Assembly: GCA_001724315.1 (NCBI GenBank)
Contig: MEEC01000087.1
Coordinates: forward strand, 1-9,466
Direction: 5' to 3'
DNA: 9,466 bases
From: Lautropia sp. SCN 70-15
Lineage (GTDB): Bacteria; Pseudomonadota; Gammaproteobacteria; Burkholderiales; Burkholderiaceae_E
Both the position numbers and the translations under genes were made by a program. Below the pieces are notes generated by a model, which saw nothing but the letters and a program-made list of their open reading frames with translations, ran no database searches and had not been told where the DNA came from. This document shows, one piece after another, positions 1 to 6,587 of this stretch (position 1 is its first letter; each line of letters starts with the position of its first letter).

Positions 1-1
1 C

Positions 2-448
2 TTCAACGCCGGCCGCTACGCGAGCCGCAACGCCGCCTTCCAGAACGCAGCGAGCATCGCCTCGGGCATTCCGCTCGCGCTCGACGGCGACCTGGTCCGG
101 CACGATGCCGGCCGCGACGCGAGCCCCGGCCAGACCGAGCTCGCGATCCGCTCGCTCGGCAAGCGGCTGGGCATCGGCGACGGCGAGATCCGCCGCGCGC
201 TCGAGCTCGGCGACCAGCGCAAGTTCGAGGACAGCGAGCTCTACCGGCGCGTTTTCGCCCTGGCCGAGCAGCTCGAGCGCCGGCCCTTGCCGCGCGCGGT
301 GGTGCCGCAGATCGCGCTGAAAGGCCCCAAGATCAGCCGCAAGCTGACGACCGAATGGTTCGCCAACCGAGTCGACGAGCGGCACCGCCGCTGCCTGGCG
401 CGAGCCGCCGACCCGGCAAACGCGGCGACGAACGCGGCAGCGCGCTGA
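2..448 (+). CDS. C-terminal part of probable DUF1615-family lipoprotein (5' end outside window)
   Basis: An open frame runs in from the left edge and stops at TGA 446-448, giving the last 148 residues of a protein. It opens with FNAGRYASRNAAFQNA, followed by an SGIPLALDGDL segment. I recognise these as the conserved C-terminal signature of the DUF1615 family, exported proteobacterial lipoproteins of unknown function, usually about 350-400 residues long. The N-terminal signal and lipobox would lie to the left and cannot be checked. The remainder is charged and helical (LGKRLGIGDGEIRRALELGD) and ends in an alanine-rich tail. The antiporter start codon follows after a single base, so the two genes are probably co-transcribed. 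The family call is from memory of the motif; that this is the correct coding frame is much surer. Confidence 0.62.
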   Translation, partial: FNAGRYASRNAAFQNAASIASGIPLALDGDLVRHDAGRDASPGQTELAIRSLGKRLGIGDGEIRRALELGDQRKFEDSELYRRVFALAEQLERRPLPRAVVPQIALKGPKISRKLTTEWFANRVDERHRRCLARAADPANAATNAAAR

Positions 449-449
449 C

Positions 450-1430
450 GTGGCGCTTCATCCGGCCATCGTCTTCATTGCCGGGCTGGTGCTGCTCGCG
501 ATCGGCGCCGAGCTCATGCTGCGCGGCAGCTCCCGGCTGGCGGTCATGCTCGGGGTGAGGCCGATCGTGCTGGGACTCACCGTGGTGACCGTGGGCAACA
601 GCCTGCCGGAGCTGGCGATCGGCCTGACCGCCGGCGCGGAAGGCCGCGACGGGCTGGTCGTGGGCAACATCGCCGGCACGAACATCTTCAACATCCTGTT
701 CATCCTCGGCCTGACCGCCCTGATCAGGCCGCTGCCGATCCAGCCGCTCAGCGGTCGGCTCGGCGCGCCGGCGATGCTCGCTGCCACCGTCGCGCTGATC
801 GCCATGTCGCTGGACGGCAGGCTCGGCCGCATCGACGGACTCCTGCTGCTTGCCGCGGCGCTCGCCTACTCGGCAGCCGTGGTGCGGATGAGCCGCCGCG
901 CGAGTCCTGCGGTCAAGCGCGAGTTCTACGAGGAGTTCGGCGCCGAGGCCCTGCTCGCCGCGCCCGGCGCGGCCCGGCTGGCGAGCAACGCGTTGCTGCT
1001 GCTGGCCGGGATCGCGGTGATCGCGCTGGGCGCCCAGCTGCTCGTCTCGGGGGCGGTCGACATTGCCCGAACGCTGGGCGTGTCCGACGCGATCATCGGC
1101 CTGACGATCGTCGCGATGGGCACCTCGGCGCCGGAGCTCGCGACGACGATCGTGGCCACCATCAAGAACGACCGCGACATCGCGGTCGGCAACCTGGTCG
1201 GCAGCAGCCTCTACAACATCCTGGTCATCCTGGGCGCGACCTGCATTGCGATCCCGGGCGGCATTGCGGTGGGCACGGAGATCCTGCGCCTGGACCTGCC
1301 CTTTGCCGCCGCGGTGGCGCTGGCCTGCCTGGCGGTGTTCCGCAGCGGAAGGGTGATGTCGCGCACCGAAGGCGCGTGCTTCGTGGGCGCCTACCTGGCC
1401 TACCTGGGCACGCTGATCGCGCGGACCTGA
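450..1430 (+). CDS. Calcium/sodium antiporter, CaCA superfamily (YrbG-like)
   Basis: This 326-residue inner-membrane cation antiporter should exchange Ca2+ (or a similar cation) for Na+ or H+. It has the two inverted alpha repeats of the CaCA superfamily. Alpha-1 has GNSLPELA at residues 49-56 followed by GNIAGTNIFNI at 72-82; alpha-2 has GTSAPELA at 224-231 followed by GNLVGSSLYNI at 247-257. The acidic ion ligands E54 and E229 are present. A hydrophilic linker (about 145-175, KREFYEEFGAE) separates two groups of about five helices, and the length is normal for YrbG. The start is GTG, one base after the upstream stop, with no good Shine-Dalgarno sequence, so translation probably depends on the preceding gene. 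Oddity: the usual GTS of alpha-1 reads GNS. The exact ion cannot be read from sequence. Confidence 0.93.
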   Translation: MALHPAIVFIAGLVLLAIGAELMLRGSSRLAVMLGVRPIVLGLTVVTVGNSLPELAIGLTAGAEGRDGLVVGNIAGTNIFNILFILGLTALIRPLPIQPLSGRLGAPAMLAATVALIAMSLDGRLGRIDGLLLLAAALAYSAAVVRMSRRASPAVKREFYEEFGAEALLAAPGAARLASNALLLLAGIAVIALGAQLLVSGAVDIARTLGVSDAIIGLTIVAMGTSAPELATTIVATIKNDRDIAVGNLVGSSLYNILVILGATCIAIPGGIAVGTEILRLDLPFAAAVALACLAVFRSGRVMSRTEGACFVGAYLAYLGTLIART

Positions 1431-1442
1431 GTTTCCGGCAGA

Positions 1443-1455
1443 CCGCGAGTCGCGG
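1443..1455. terminator. Small GC hairpin between convergent genes (possible terminator)
   Basis: CCGCG and CGCGG form a perfect 5-bp stem around a 3-base loop. It sits in the 38-base gap between the convergent ends of the antiporter and the ABC1 kinase gene, where a bidirectional terminator would be expected. Neither side has a T tract, so it is at best a weak intrinsic terminator, and short hairpins arise easily in DNA this GC-rich. Confidence 0.2.
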
Positions 1456-1468
1456 GCCGACCGCGGCG

Positions 1469-3154
1469 CTACTGCCGCTTGCCGCGCCAGATCGACAGCA
1501 GCACCCACACCCCACCGGCCACCGCGCCGAGAAAACCCAGCAGGCCCAGCGTGCGCAGCCCGGTGAACGCCGGATCGCCCACCACCGTCATCAGGATCGC
1601 GGTGCCGATGATCAGCGCGGCGGTCACGATGCCGATGGTCATGCGGCTCGCGGCGCGATCGAGCTTCTCGCCGAACCGGTCGAGCGCCACGATGTCGACC
1701 TGCATGTTCAGCTTGCCGCGCCGCGCCGCTCGCATCAGCTGGCCAAGGTCCTGCGGCAGCGAGGCCAGCAGGTTCATCGCGCTGCCCGCCGCGCGCCAGC
1801 CCCGCTTCGCGATGGCGGCCGGCGACTGGTGCGCCAGCAGCACGCGCTTGAGGAAAGGCTCCGCCTCGGCAGCCATGTCGAAGTCCGGGTCGAGTTGCCG
1901 CCCCATGCCCTCCAGCGTGATGAAGGCCTTGACCAGCAGCGACAGGTCGGGCGGCAAGGACAGGTCGTTCTCGCGCAGGATAGCCAGCAGGTCGGACAGC
2001 ATGGCCGCCAGGTCCAGCTGCCGCAGCGGCACGTTGCGGTACTGGTCGACGAAGCCGTCGATCTCGTGGCGAAGCCGCGCCGGGTCGATCTCGCGCTCGG
2101 CGTCGCTGCGCCAGTCGAGCAGCACCTCGGCGACCGTCTCGGAATCGCCGGTGACCAGCCCGTGCAGCATCAGCGCCACCTGGTAGCGCCGCTCCTCGGT
2201 CAGCCGGCCCACCATCCCGAAGTCGATGAAGGCCAGGCGGTTGCCCGGCAGATAGAAGACGTTGCCCGGGTGCGGATCGGCGTGGAACAGGCCGTCCTCG
2301 AGCATCATCTTCAGCACCGCCGCGGCGCCGCGCCGGGCCAGCAGCTTGCGGTCCAGGCCCGCCGCGTCGGCCGCCGCCAGGTCGCGGCCGGGAATGCCTT
2401 CGACGAAATCCTGCACGTTGAGCCGCTCGCCGGACCACTGCCAGTGGATCCCCGGCACCACGACATCCGGACTGCCGGCGAAGTTGGCGGCGACCCGCTC
2501 GGCGATCCGGCACTCGGCGGCGAAGTCCATCTCGCGGCGCAAGGACAGCGTGAACTCGCGCACCACCTCGCGCGGCCGGTAGCGGCGCAGGTCGGGCGCC
2601 TCCGCCTCGAGGATCTCGGCCAGCCGCGCGAGCAGGTGCAGGTCGGCCTCCACCACCGGGCGGATCCCCGGACGCCGGACCTTGAGCACGACCTCTTTCC
2701 CATCGGGCAGAGTGGCCCGATGGACCTGCGCCAGCGAGGCGGCGGCGATCGGCTCGGTGTCCAGGCGCGCGAACGCGGTCTCGGGCGCCTCGCCGAGGTC
2801 CTCGGTCAGCTGCGCGCGGATCGAGGCAAAATCGGCGGCCGGCGCCGCGTCCTGCAGCTTGCCGAACTCCTCGATCCAGTCCGGGGGGAACAGGTCGACC
2901 CGGGTGGCCAGGATCTGGCCCAGCTTCACGAAGGTGGGCCCCAGGTCCTCGAGCACGCGCCGCACGCGGGCCGGCGGCTCCAGGCGCGCGAGTTCCTCGG
3001 GCGCGCGCCAGTGCAGCGCCTTGCCCGCTTTCTCGAGCGCTCCGGCCATGCCGATGCGCCGAACCAGGTCGCCGAAGCCGTAGCGGATCAGGACGGCCGC
3101 GATGTCGTTGGCGCGCGAAAGGTCGCGCGCGGCGCCTATGGCCTGCCAGAGCAT
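1469..3154 (-). CDS. ABC1/AarF/UbiB-family atypical kinase-like membrane protein
   Basis: This 561-residue protein of the ABC1 (ADCK/UbiB) family is a protein-kinase-like fold with ATPase activity, linked to ubiquinone or other isoprenoid-lipid homeostasis. The diagnostic elements are all visible: the KxGQ motif (K77-Q80, in FVKLGQILATR), the alanine-rich nucleotide loop AAASLAQVH (137-145), the ATP-binding lysine K158 in VVLKVRRPG, the ExD motif E208/D210, the catalytic loop HADPHPGN (291-298) and DFG (311-313). Two C-terminal transmembrane helices (about 505-525 and 533-556) match the UbiB membrane anchor. ATG at 3154 is chosen because the family begins about there and its A is shared with the upstream TGA (TGATG), indicating coupling. 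No other ubi gene is adjacent, so it may be an ABC1 paralogue and not UbiB itself; I withhold the symbol. Confidence 0.93.
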   Translation of the reverse strand: MLWQAIGAARDLSRANDIAAVLIRYGFGDLVRRIGMAGALEKAGKALHWRAPEELARLEPPARVRRVLEDLGPTFVKLGQILATRVDLFPPDWIEEFGKLQDAAPAADFASIRAQLTEDLGEAPETAFARLDTEPIAAASLAQVHRATLPDGKEVVLKVRRPGIRPVVEADLHLLARLAEILEAEAPDLRRYRPREVVREFTLSLRREMDFAAECRIAERVAANFAGSPDVVVPGIHWQWSGERLNVQDFVEGIPGRDLAAADAAGLDRKLLARRGAAAVLKMMLEDGLFHADPHPGNVFYLPGNRLAFIDFGMVGRLTEERRYQVALMLHGLVTGDSETVAEVLLDWRSDAEREIDPARLRHEIDGFVDQYRNVPLRQLDLAAMLSDLLAILRENDLSLPPDLSLLVKAFITLEGMGRQLDPDFDMAAEAEPFLKRVLLAHQSPAAIAKRGWRAAGSAMNLLASLPQDLGQLMRAARRGKLNMQVDIVALDRFGEKLDRAASRMTIGIVTAALIIGTAILMTVVGDPAFTGLRTLGLLGFLGAVAGGVWVLLSIWRGKRQ

Positions 3155-3831
3155 CAGCTGCGATCGCTCGGGGGCGCGCCCCTCTCGTCGCTCCGCCCGG
3201 ACACCGACTGCAGCGAATCGGCAATGCCGCGCAGCATGCCGGCGGCCAGTCCTGCCAGGAGTCCTGCCTCGTTGCGCACGGTGCGCGCGCCGGCCTCGAG
3301 CTGGTCCTGGGCCGCGTCCGCCAGCGCCCGGGCGAGCTGCGAGGCGGCCGACTGCACCCGGCCGCCGACCGCGGTGCCGCTGGCCCGCGAATGCGCGGCC
3401 AGGTCGCGCAGCGTTTCCTGCACGTGGCCGGTCGCGCTGCGGGCAGCTTCCGTCAGCGTGTCCAGGAACTTCGACTCCAGGCCTGCGAGCTCGTCGGCCC
3501 GGGTCTTCAGGCCTTCGCGGGAGAACTCGCTGGTGCGGCCAGCGGCTTCCTGGATCGCCAGCTGCGTGGCCTGCGCGGCGGCCGCGAGGGCCTCGTCGAG
3601 ACCGCGCACCGCCTCCTTGAGTGCGGTCGCGCTCTGCTCGCCCGGCCGGGCGACGCCCTGCTGGGCGCCCTTCAATACCGCGCCCATCACCTGCCGGATG
3701 CCCTCGCCGTCGAGCCGGCCCTCGGACAGGGCCGAGAGGGTGATGCCGCGCACGCGTTCGGCGATCGAGGCCGGGTCGCTTTCGACCGCTGCCTTCACTT
3801 CGCCTTCGAGCTTCGTCGTATCCTGATCCAT
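3154..3831 (-). CDS. Alanine-rich, amphipathic-helical protein of unknown function (possibly DUF6781)
   Basis: This soluble protein of 225 residues is predicted almost wholly alpha-helical. It has no Cys, Trp or Tyr, no signal peptide and no membrane segment. The segment with most family character is residues 25-59 (ERVRGITLSALSEGRLDGEG then IRQVMGAVLKGAQQG), which resembles the N terminus of the DUF6781 family; that name is from memory and uncertain. Residues 60-190 are long Ala/Gln/Glu/Arg amphipathic helices reminiscent of phasins or apolipoprotein-like proteins, followed by a more hydrophobic stretch (LLAGLAAGMLRGIADSL, about 191-207) and a polar tail. The start at 3831 is firm: GGAGGA (minus strand, 3840-3835) lies three bases upstream. 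Its stop overlaps the ABC1 kinase start by one base, so the two are translationally coupled and probably act together. Function is not established. Confidence 0.85.
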   Translation of the reverse strand: MDQDTTKLEGEVKAAVESDPASIAERVRGITLSALSEGRLDGEGIRQVMGAVLKGAQQGVARPGEQSATALKEAVRGLDEALAAAAQATQLAIQEAAGRTSEFSREGLKTRADELAGLESKFLDTLTEAARSATGHVQETLRDLAAHSRASGTAVGGRVQSAASQLARALADAAQDQLEAGARTVRNEAGLLAGLAAGMLRGIADSLQSVSGRSDERGAPPSDRS

Positions 3832-3953
3832 CGTTCCTCCGTGTGCCCGGCGCGCGGTGTCGATCGACGACGCGCCGCTTCGCGATAGTCGCCCATTTTG
3901 AGCCTTTACGGTACCGAGTCCGCCGCCCCTCACCGCGACCCGAACGAGCCGGC
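3832..3953. promoter_or_regulatory. Divergent intergenic region between alanine-rich gene and MFS gene
   Basis: These 122 bases must hold the promoters of both divergent units. What can be seen: the strong Shine-Dalgarno GGAGGA of the minus-strand gene (3835-3840); a 10-bp perfect palindrome GTCGATCGAC at 3859-3868, about 28 bases from that gene's start; and a locally AT-richer pocket (about 3885-3914, including CATTTTGAGCC and TTTACGGTAC) unlike the surrounding DNA. I cannot assign a convincing -35/-10 pair in either direction. A 10-bp palindrome is expected several times by chance in a window this size. Confidence 0.35.
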
Positions 3954-5255
3954 ATGAGCAGCCACCCCGCGCATCGCCCCCGCCTGCCCGCCGCCATCTG
4001 GACGCTCGGCTTCGTGAGCCTGCTGATGGACGTGTCCTCGGAGATGATCCACAGCCTGCTGCCGGTCTACCTGGTGGTGGGGCTGGGAGCGAGCGCGTTC
4101 GCGGTCGGCCTGATCGAAGGCTTCGCCGAGGCCACCGCCCTGATCGTCAAGGTCTTCTCCGGCATGCTCTCCGACTACTGGGGCCGGCGAAAACCGCTGG
4201 CGGTGCTGGGCTACGGCCTGGGCGCCCTGTCCAAACCGCTGTTCGCGCTGGCCCCGGGCGCGGGTTTCGTGTTCGCGGCCAGGCTGATCGACCGGATCGG
4301 CAAGGGCATCCGCGGCGCGCCGCGCGACGCGCTGGTCGCCGAGATCGCGCCCGAATCGATCCGCGGCGCCGCCTTCGGGCTGCGCCAGTCGCTGGACACG
4401 GTGGGCGCCTTCCTGGGGCCGCTGGTCGCGATGGGCCTGATGCTGCTCTGGGCGAACGACTTCCGCGCGGTCTTCTGGGTGGCGGTGATTCCCGGCGTGC
4501 TGGCGGTGGCGCTGCTCTTCCTCGGCGTGCGCGAGCCCGAGCGCGCGCGCGAGCCCCCTGAGCGCGTGCGCGAGCCCCCTGAGCGCGTGCGCGAGCCCCC
4601 TGAGCGCGTGCGCGATTCCTCCGACAGCACGCGCGAGTGCGGATCCGTGCGCGAGCCATCCCCGCGCAATCCGATCCGGCGCGCGAACCTCGCGCGGCTG
4701 CCGCGCGCCTACTGGTGGGTGGTGGCCTTCGGTGCGGTCTTCACGCTGGCCCGCTTCAGCGAGGCCTTCCTCGTGCTACGCGCGGAGCAGGGCGGGTTGC
4801 CCCTGGCGCTGGTGCCCATGGTGCTGATCGCGATGAACGTCGTCTATTCGCTGTCGGCCTACCCCTTCGGGAAGCTCTCCGACAGCATGGACCGGCGCGC
4901 CCTGCTGGTGCCGGGCCTGCTCGTGCTCGCGGCGGCGGACCTGGCGCTGGCCTGGAGCAGCCACTGGGGATGGGTCTGGCTGGGCGTGTCGCTGTGGGGG
5001 CTGCACCTGGGCATCACGCAGGGCCTGCTGGCGACCATGGTGGCCGATGCGGCGCCGCCCGACCTGCTCGGCACCGCCTACGGCTTCTTCAACCTGGTGA
5101 GCGGCATCGCGATGCTCGCGGCCAGCGCGCTGGCCGGGCTGCTCTGGGACCGCTTCGGCGCCGAGCAGACCTTCCTCGCCGGCGCGGTGTTCTGCCTGGC
5201 CGCGCTGGCCCTGCTGGTCGCTCACCCGGCCGCAGCTGCTCGGCGGCGCAGGTGA
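3954..5255 (+). CDS. Major facilitator superfamily transporter with repeat-expanded central loop
   Basis: This 433-residue, 12-helix MFS transporter lies in the inner membrane. It belongs to the subfamily whose first helix carries the signature FVSLLMDVSSEMIHSLLPVYL (residues 20-40), followed by GLIEGFAEATALIVKVFSG. MFS motif A is present in the first half (G70 to K80, GMLSDYWGRRK) and, degenerate, in the second half (GKLSDSMDRR, 306-315). The segment RIGKGIRGAPRDALVAE at 114-130 is typical of the subfamily. Substrate is unknown; I would not guess drug or sugar. The loop between helices 6 and 7 is a charged, proline-rich insert (about 193-245) carrying three perfect REPPERV heptads. ATG 3954 is the first reasonable start before helix 1; its Shine-Dalgarno is weak. 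It is divergent from the ABC1 pair and followed by 142 bases without a gene. Confidence 0.88.
   Translation: MSSHPAHRPRLPAAIWTLGFVSLLMDVSSEMIHSLLPVYLVVGLGASAFAVGLIEGFAEATALIVKVFSGMLSDYWGRRKPLAVLGYGLGALSKPLFALAPGAGFVFAARLIDRIGKGIRGAPRDALVAEIAPESIRGAAFGLRQSLDTVGAFLGPLVAMGLMLLWANDFRAVFWVAVIPGVLAVALLFLGVREPERAREPPERVREPPERVREPPERVRDSSDSTRECGSVREPSPRNPIRRANLARLPRAYWWVVAFGAVFTLARFSEAFLVLRAEQGGLPLALVPMVLIAMNVVYSLSAYPFGKLSDSMDRRALLVPGLLVLAAADLALAWSSHWGWVWLGVSLWGLHLGITQGLLATMVADAAPPDLLGTAYGFFNLVSGIAMLAASALAGLLWDRFGAEQTFLAGAVFCLAALALLVAHPAAAARRRR
4548..4610 (+). repeat. Three perfect 21-bp tandem repeats (in-frame minisatellite) in the MFS gene
   Basis: The 21-base unit at 4548-4568 recurs without mismatch at 4569-4589 and 4590-4610. 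Each unit encodes Arg-Glu-Pro-Pro-Glu-Arg-Val. A degenerate shorter copy (REPERA, 4530-4547) precedes the array. The core GTGCGCGAGCC also occurs at 4527-4537 and again downstream at 4647-4657, suggesting expansion from a VREP seed at the end of helix 6. Because the unit is a multiple of three, gain or loss of copies would keep the frame. Confidence 0.95.
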
Positions 5256-5360
5256 TCGATCAAGGCCCTGGAAGACGCCGACAGCATCGAATCCGGACGC
5301 GAGCACACGACGAACTGCCGCCCCTTCCCGGAACCTCCCCGATGCGATGCGGGTCCGTTC

Positions 5361-5390
5361 GGGCTAGCATTGGCGGATCGCTCCAGGGAG
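5361..5390 (+). promoter_or_regulatory. Candidate -10 element and ribosome-binding site for the 5398 operon
   Basis: The 142-base gap 5256-5397 shows GGGCTAGCAT with a possible -10 hexamer TAGCAT at 5365-5370, then AGGGAG at 5385-5390, seven bases before the ATG at 5398 (a good Shine-Dalgarno). No -35 hexamer is recognisable. The rest of the gap holds only a 10-bp palindrome TGATCGATCA at 5253-5262 overlapping the MFS stop and a short GATGC duplication at 5341-5350. No clear terminator for the MFS gene is visible. Confidence 0.4.
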
Positions 5391-5397
5391 ATCCCCC

Positions 5398-5619
5398 ATG
5401 AACGGCATCCGCATTCTCGCCCTGATCCTGATCGTGGCCGGCGCGCTCGGGCTCGTCTATGGCGGCTTCAGCTACACCAAGCAGACCGACGTGGCCAAGC
5501 TGGGCCCGATCGAGCTCACCGTGAAGGAGAAGGAAACGGTCAACGTGCCGCTGTGGGCCGGCATCGGCCTGATCGCGGTCGGCGCGGGCCTGCTCGTCTT
5601 CGGCGGCGGCCGTCGCTGA
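5398..5619 (+). CDS. Small two-helix membrane protein of unknown function
   Basis: This 73-residue protein has two transmembrane helices, at about residues 5-23 (ILALILIVAGALGLVYGGF) and 52-69 (PLWAGIGLIAVGAGLLVF). Between them is a polar segment of about 28 residues, SYTKQTDVAKLGPIELTVKE, continuing to KETVNV. The loop looks like a conserved sequence and not filler: the KLGPIEL..KEKETV pattern is one I associate with small hypothetical membrane proteins, but I cannot name the family. With short termini and a 28-residue loop, the loop probably faces one side as a small hairpin protein. A good Shine-Dalgarno (AGGGAG, 7-base spacing) supports the start. The next gene begins 16 bases after its stop, so it is likely the first gene of a three-gene unit. 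Confidence 0.8.
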   Translation: MNGIRILALILIVAGALGLVYGGFSYTKQTDVAKLGPIELTVKEKETVNVPLWAGIGLIAVGAGLLVFGGGRR

Positions 5620-5635
5620 GAGGCCGGGACCGCGC

Positions 5636-6538
5636 ATGAGCGACCCGATCCGCCGAGCCGACTTCGGCCGTGTCTCGGTCTTCTTCGGCGAGAAGTCCGG
5701 CAAGTATCCGGATGGCAACCAGGTCGTGGTGCACGGCACCGACACGCACGCGATCTTCGACACGCCGCTGGTGGCCAACCGCATCGGGGCCGAGGTCGAC
5801 GATGCCGAGCTGGTGATCCTGGGCCACGTCCACGAGGACCACATGGCCGGGCTGCATCGGGTGCCACACGCGCCGGTGCACGTGCACGAGCTCGACGTCG
5901 AGGCCGCGCGCAGCTGGGATGGGCTGTCGCGGCACTTCGGGCTGTCGCCCGAGGCGGCGCGCAAGATGCTCGACAAGGCAACGCGCGAGTTCCACTATGC
6001 GCCGCGGCCCGACGCGATCGCCTACCGGGACGGCGCCAGCTGGAACCTGGGCGGGTCCACCGTGCGCGCGATCCACATGCCCGGCCACACTTCGGGCCAC
6101 TGCGTGCTGCTGGTCGAGCCCGAGGGCGTGGCCCTCATCGGCGACATCGACCTGAGCGGCTTCGGGCCCTACTATGGCGACGCCACCTCCAGCCTTGCCC
6201 AGTTCCGCCGCACGCTGGCGCGCCTGCCCGAGGTGCCGGCGCGGGTCTGGGTCACCTCGCACCATCGCGGCATCTACACCGAGCGGCCGGCCTTCCTCGA
6301 GGCGCTGGCCGCCTTCGCCGGCAAGATCGACGAGCGCAGCGATCGACTGGTTGAACTGCTGCGCGAGGCTCCACGGAGCGTGGACGAGCTGGTGGCGATC
6401 CGCCTGCTCTACCCGGCCGACTACGAAGAGCTGTGGATCGACGACGTCGAGCGCCGCACGATCACGCAGCACCTCGACGAGCTGACCGCCGCCGGCCGCG
6501 TGTCGGAAGTCGAACCCGGCCGCTTCGCGGCGGCCTGA
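5636..6538 (+). CDS. Metallo-beta-lactamase-fold hydrolase with C-terminal winged helix (LACTB2/glyoxalase II-like)
   Basis: This 300-residue cytoplasmic hydrolase has a complete set of metal ligands for a dinuclear zinc site: HVHEDH (H64, H66, D68, H69), H151 in PGHTSGH, D170 in the GD motif, and H209 or H210 in the SHH motif. Residues about 230-300 form a small helical, winged-helix-like domain (ERSDRLVELLREAPRSVDEL, then TITQHLDELTAAGRV), as seen at the C terminus of LACTB2-type proteins. Substrate cannot be read from sequence; thioester hydrolysis, lactonase activity or RNA cleavage are all known in this fold. There is no signal peptide. It lies 16 bases behind the small membrane protein gene, with a GAGGCCGGG stretch as a possible ribosome site, and 49 bases before the DUF1275 gene. 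Confidence 0.9.
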   Translation: MSDPIRRADFGRVSVFFGEKSGKYPDGNQVVVHGTDTHAIFDTPLVANRIGAEVDDAELVILGHVHEDHMAGLHRVPHAPVHVHELDVEAARSWDGLSRHFGLSPEAARKMLDKATREFHYAPRPDAIAYRDGASWNLGGSTVRAIHMPGHTSGHCVLLVEPEGVALIGDIDLSGFGPYYGDATSSLAQFRRTLARLPEVPARVWVTSHHRGIYTERPAFLEALAAFAGKIDERSDRLVELLREAPRSVDELVAIRLLYPADYEELWIDDVERRTITQHLDELTAAGRVSEVEPGRFAAA

Positions 6539-6587
6539 ACGCCCGCCAGTCGCCGCCGCCAAGCCGATCCTCCCGACGAGACACGCC

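Noticed and set aside
333..3224. A 963-codon open frame on the minus strand across the antiporter and much of the ABC1 kinase gene
   Set aside because: It overlaps the well-supported antiporter and ABC1 kinase frames, its translation is Arg/Gly/Ala/Pro-rich with no recognisable family, and high G+C readily leaves stop-free shadow frames.
1376..3826. An 816-codon plus-strand open frame opposite the ABC1 kinase and alanine-rich genes
   Set aside because: The translation is His/Gln/Arg-rich and shows no family motif, whereas the opposite strand encodes a complete set of ABC1 catalytic motifs. It is an antisense shadow frame.
4548..4610. Short direct repeats considered as a CRISPR array or iteron origin
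   Set aside because: The 21-base units are contiguous without spacers, keep the reading frame, and lie within a transporter gene, so they are a coding minisatellite.
5253..5262. Palindrome TGATCGATCA overlapping the MFS stop codon, considered as an operator
   Set aside because: Ten-base palindromes are expected several times by chance in a window this size, and its position at a gene end gives no regulatory support.
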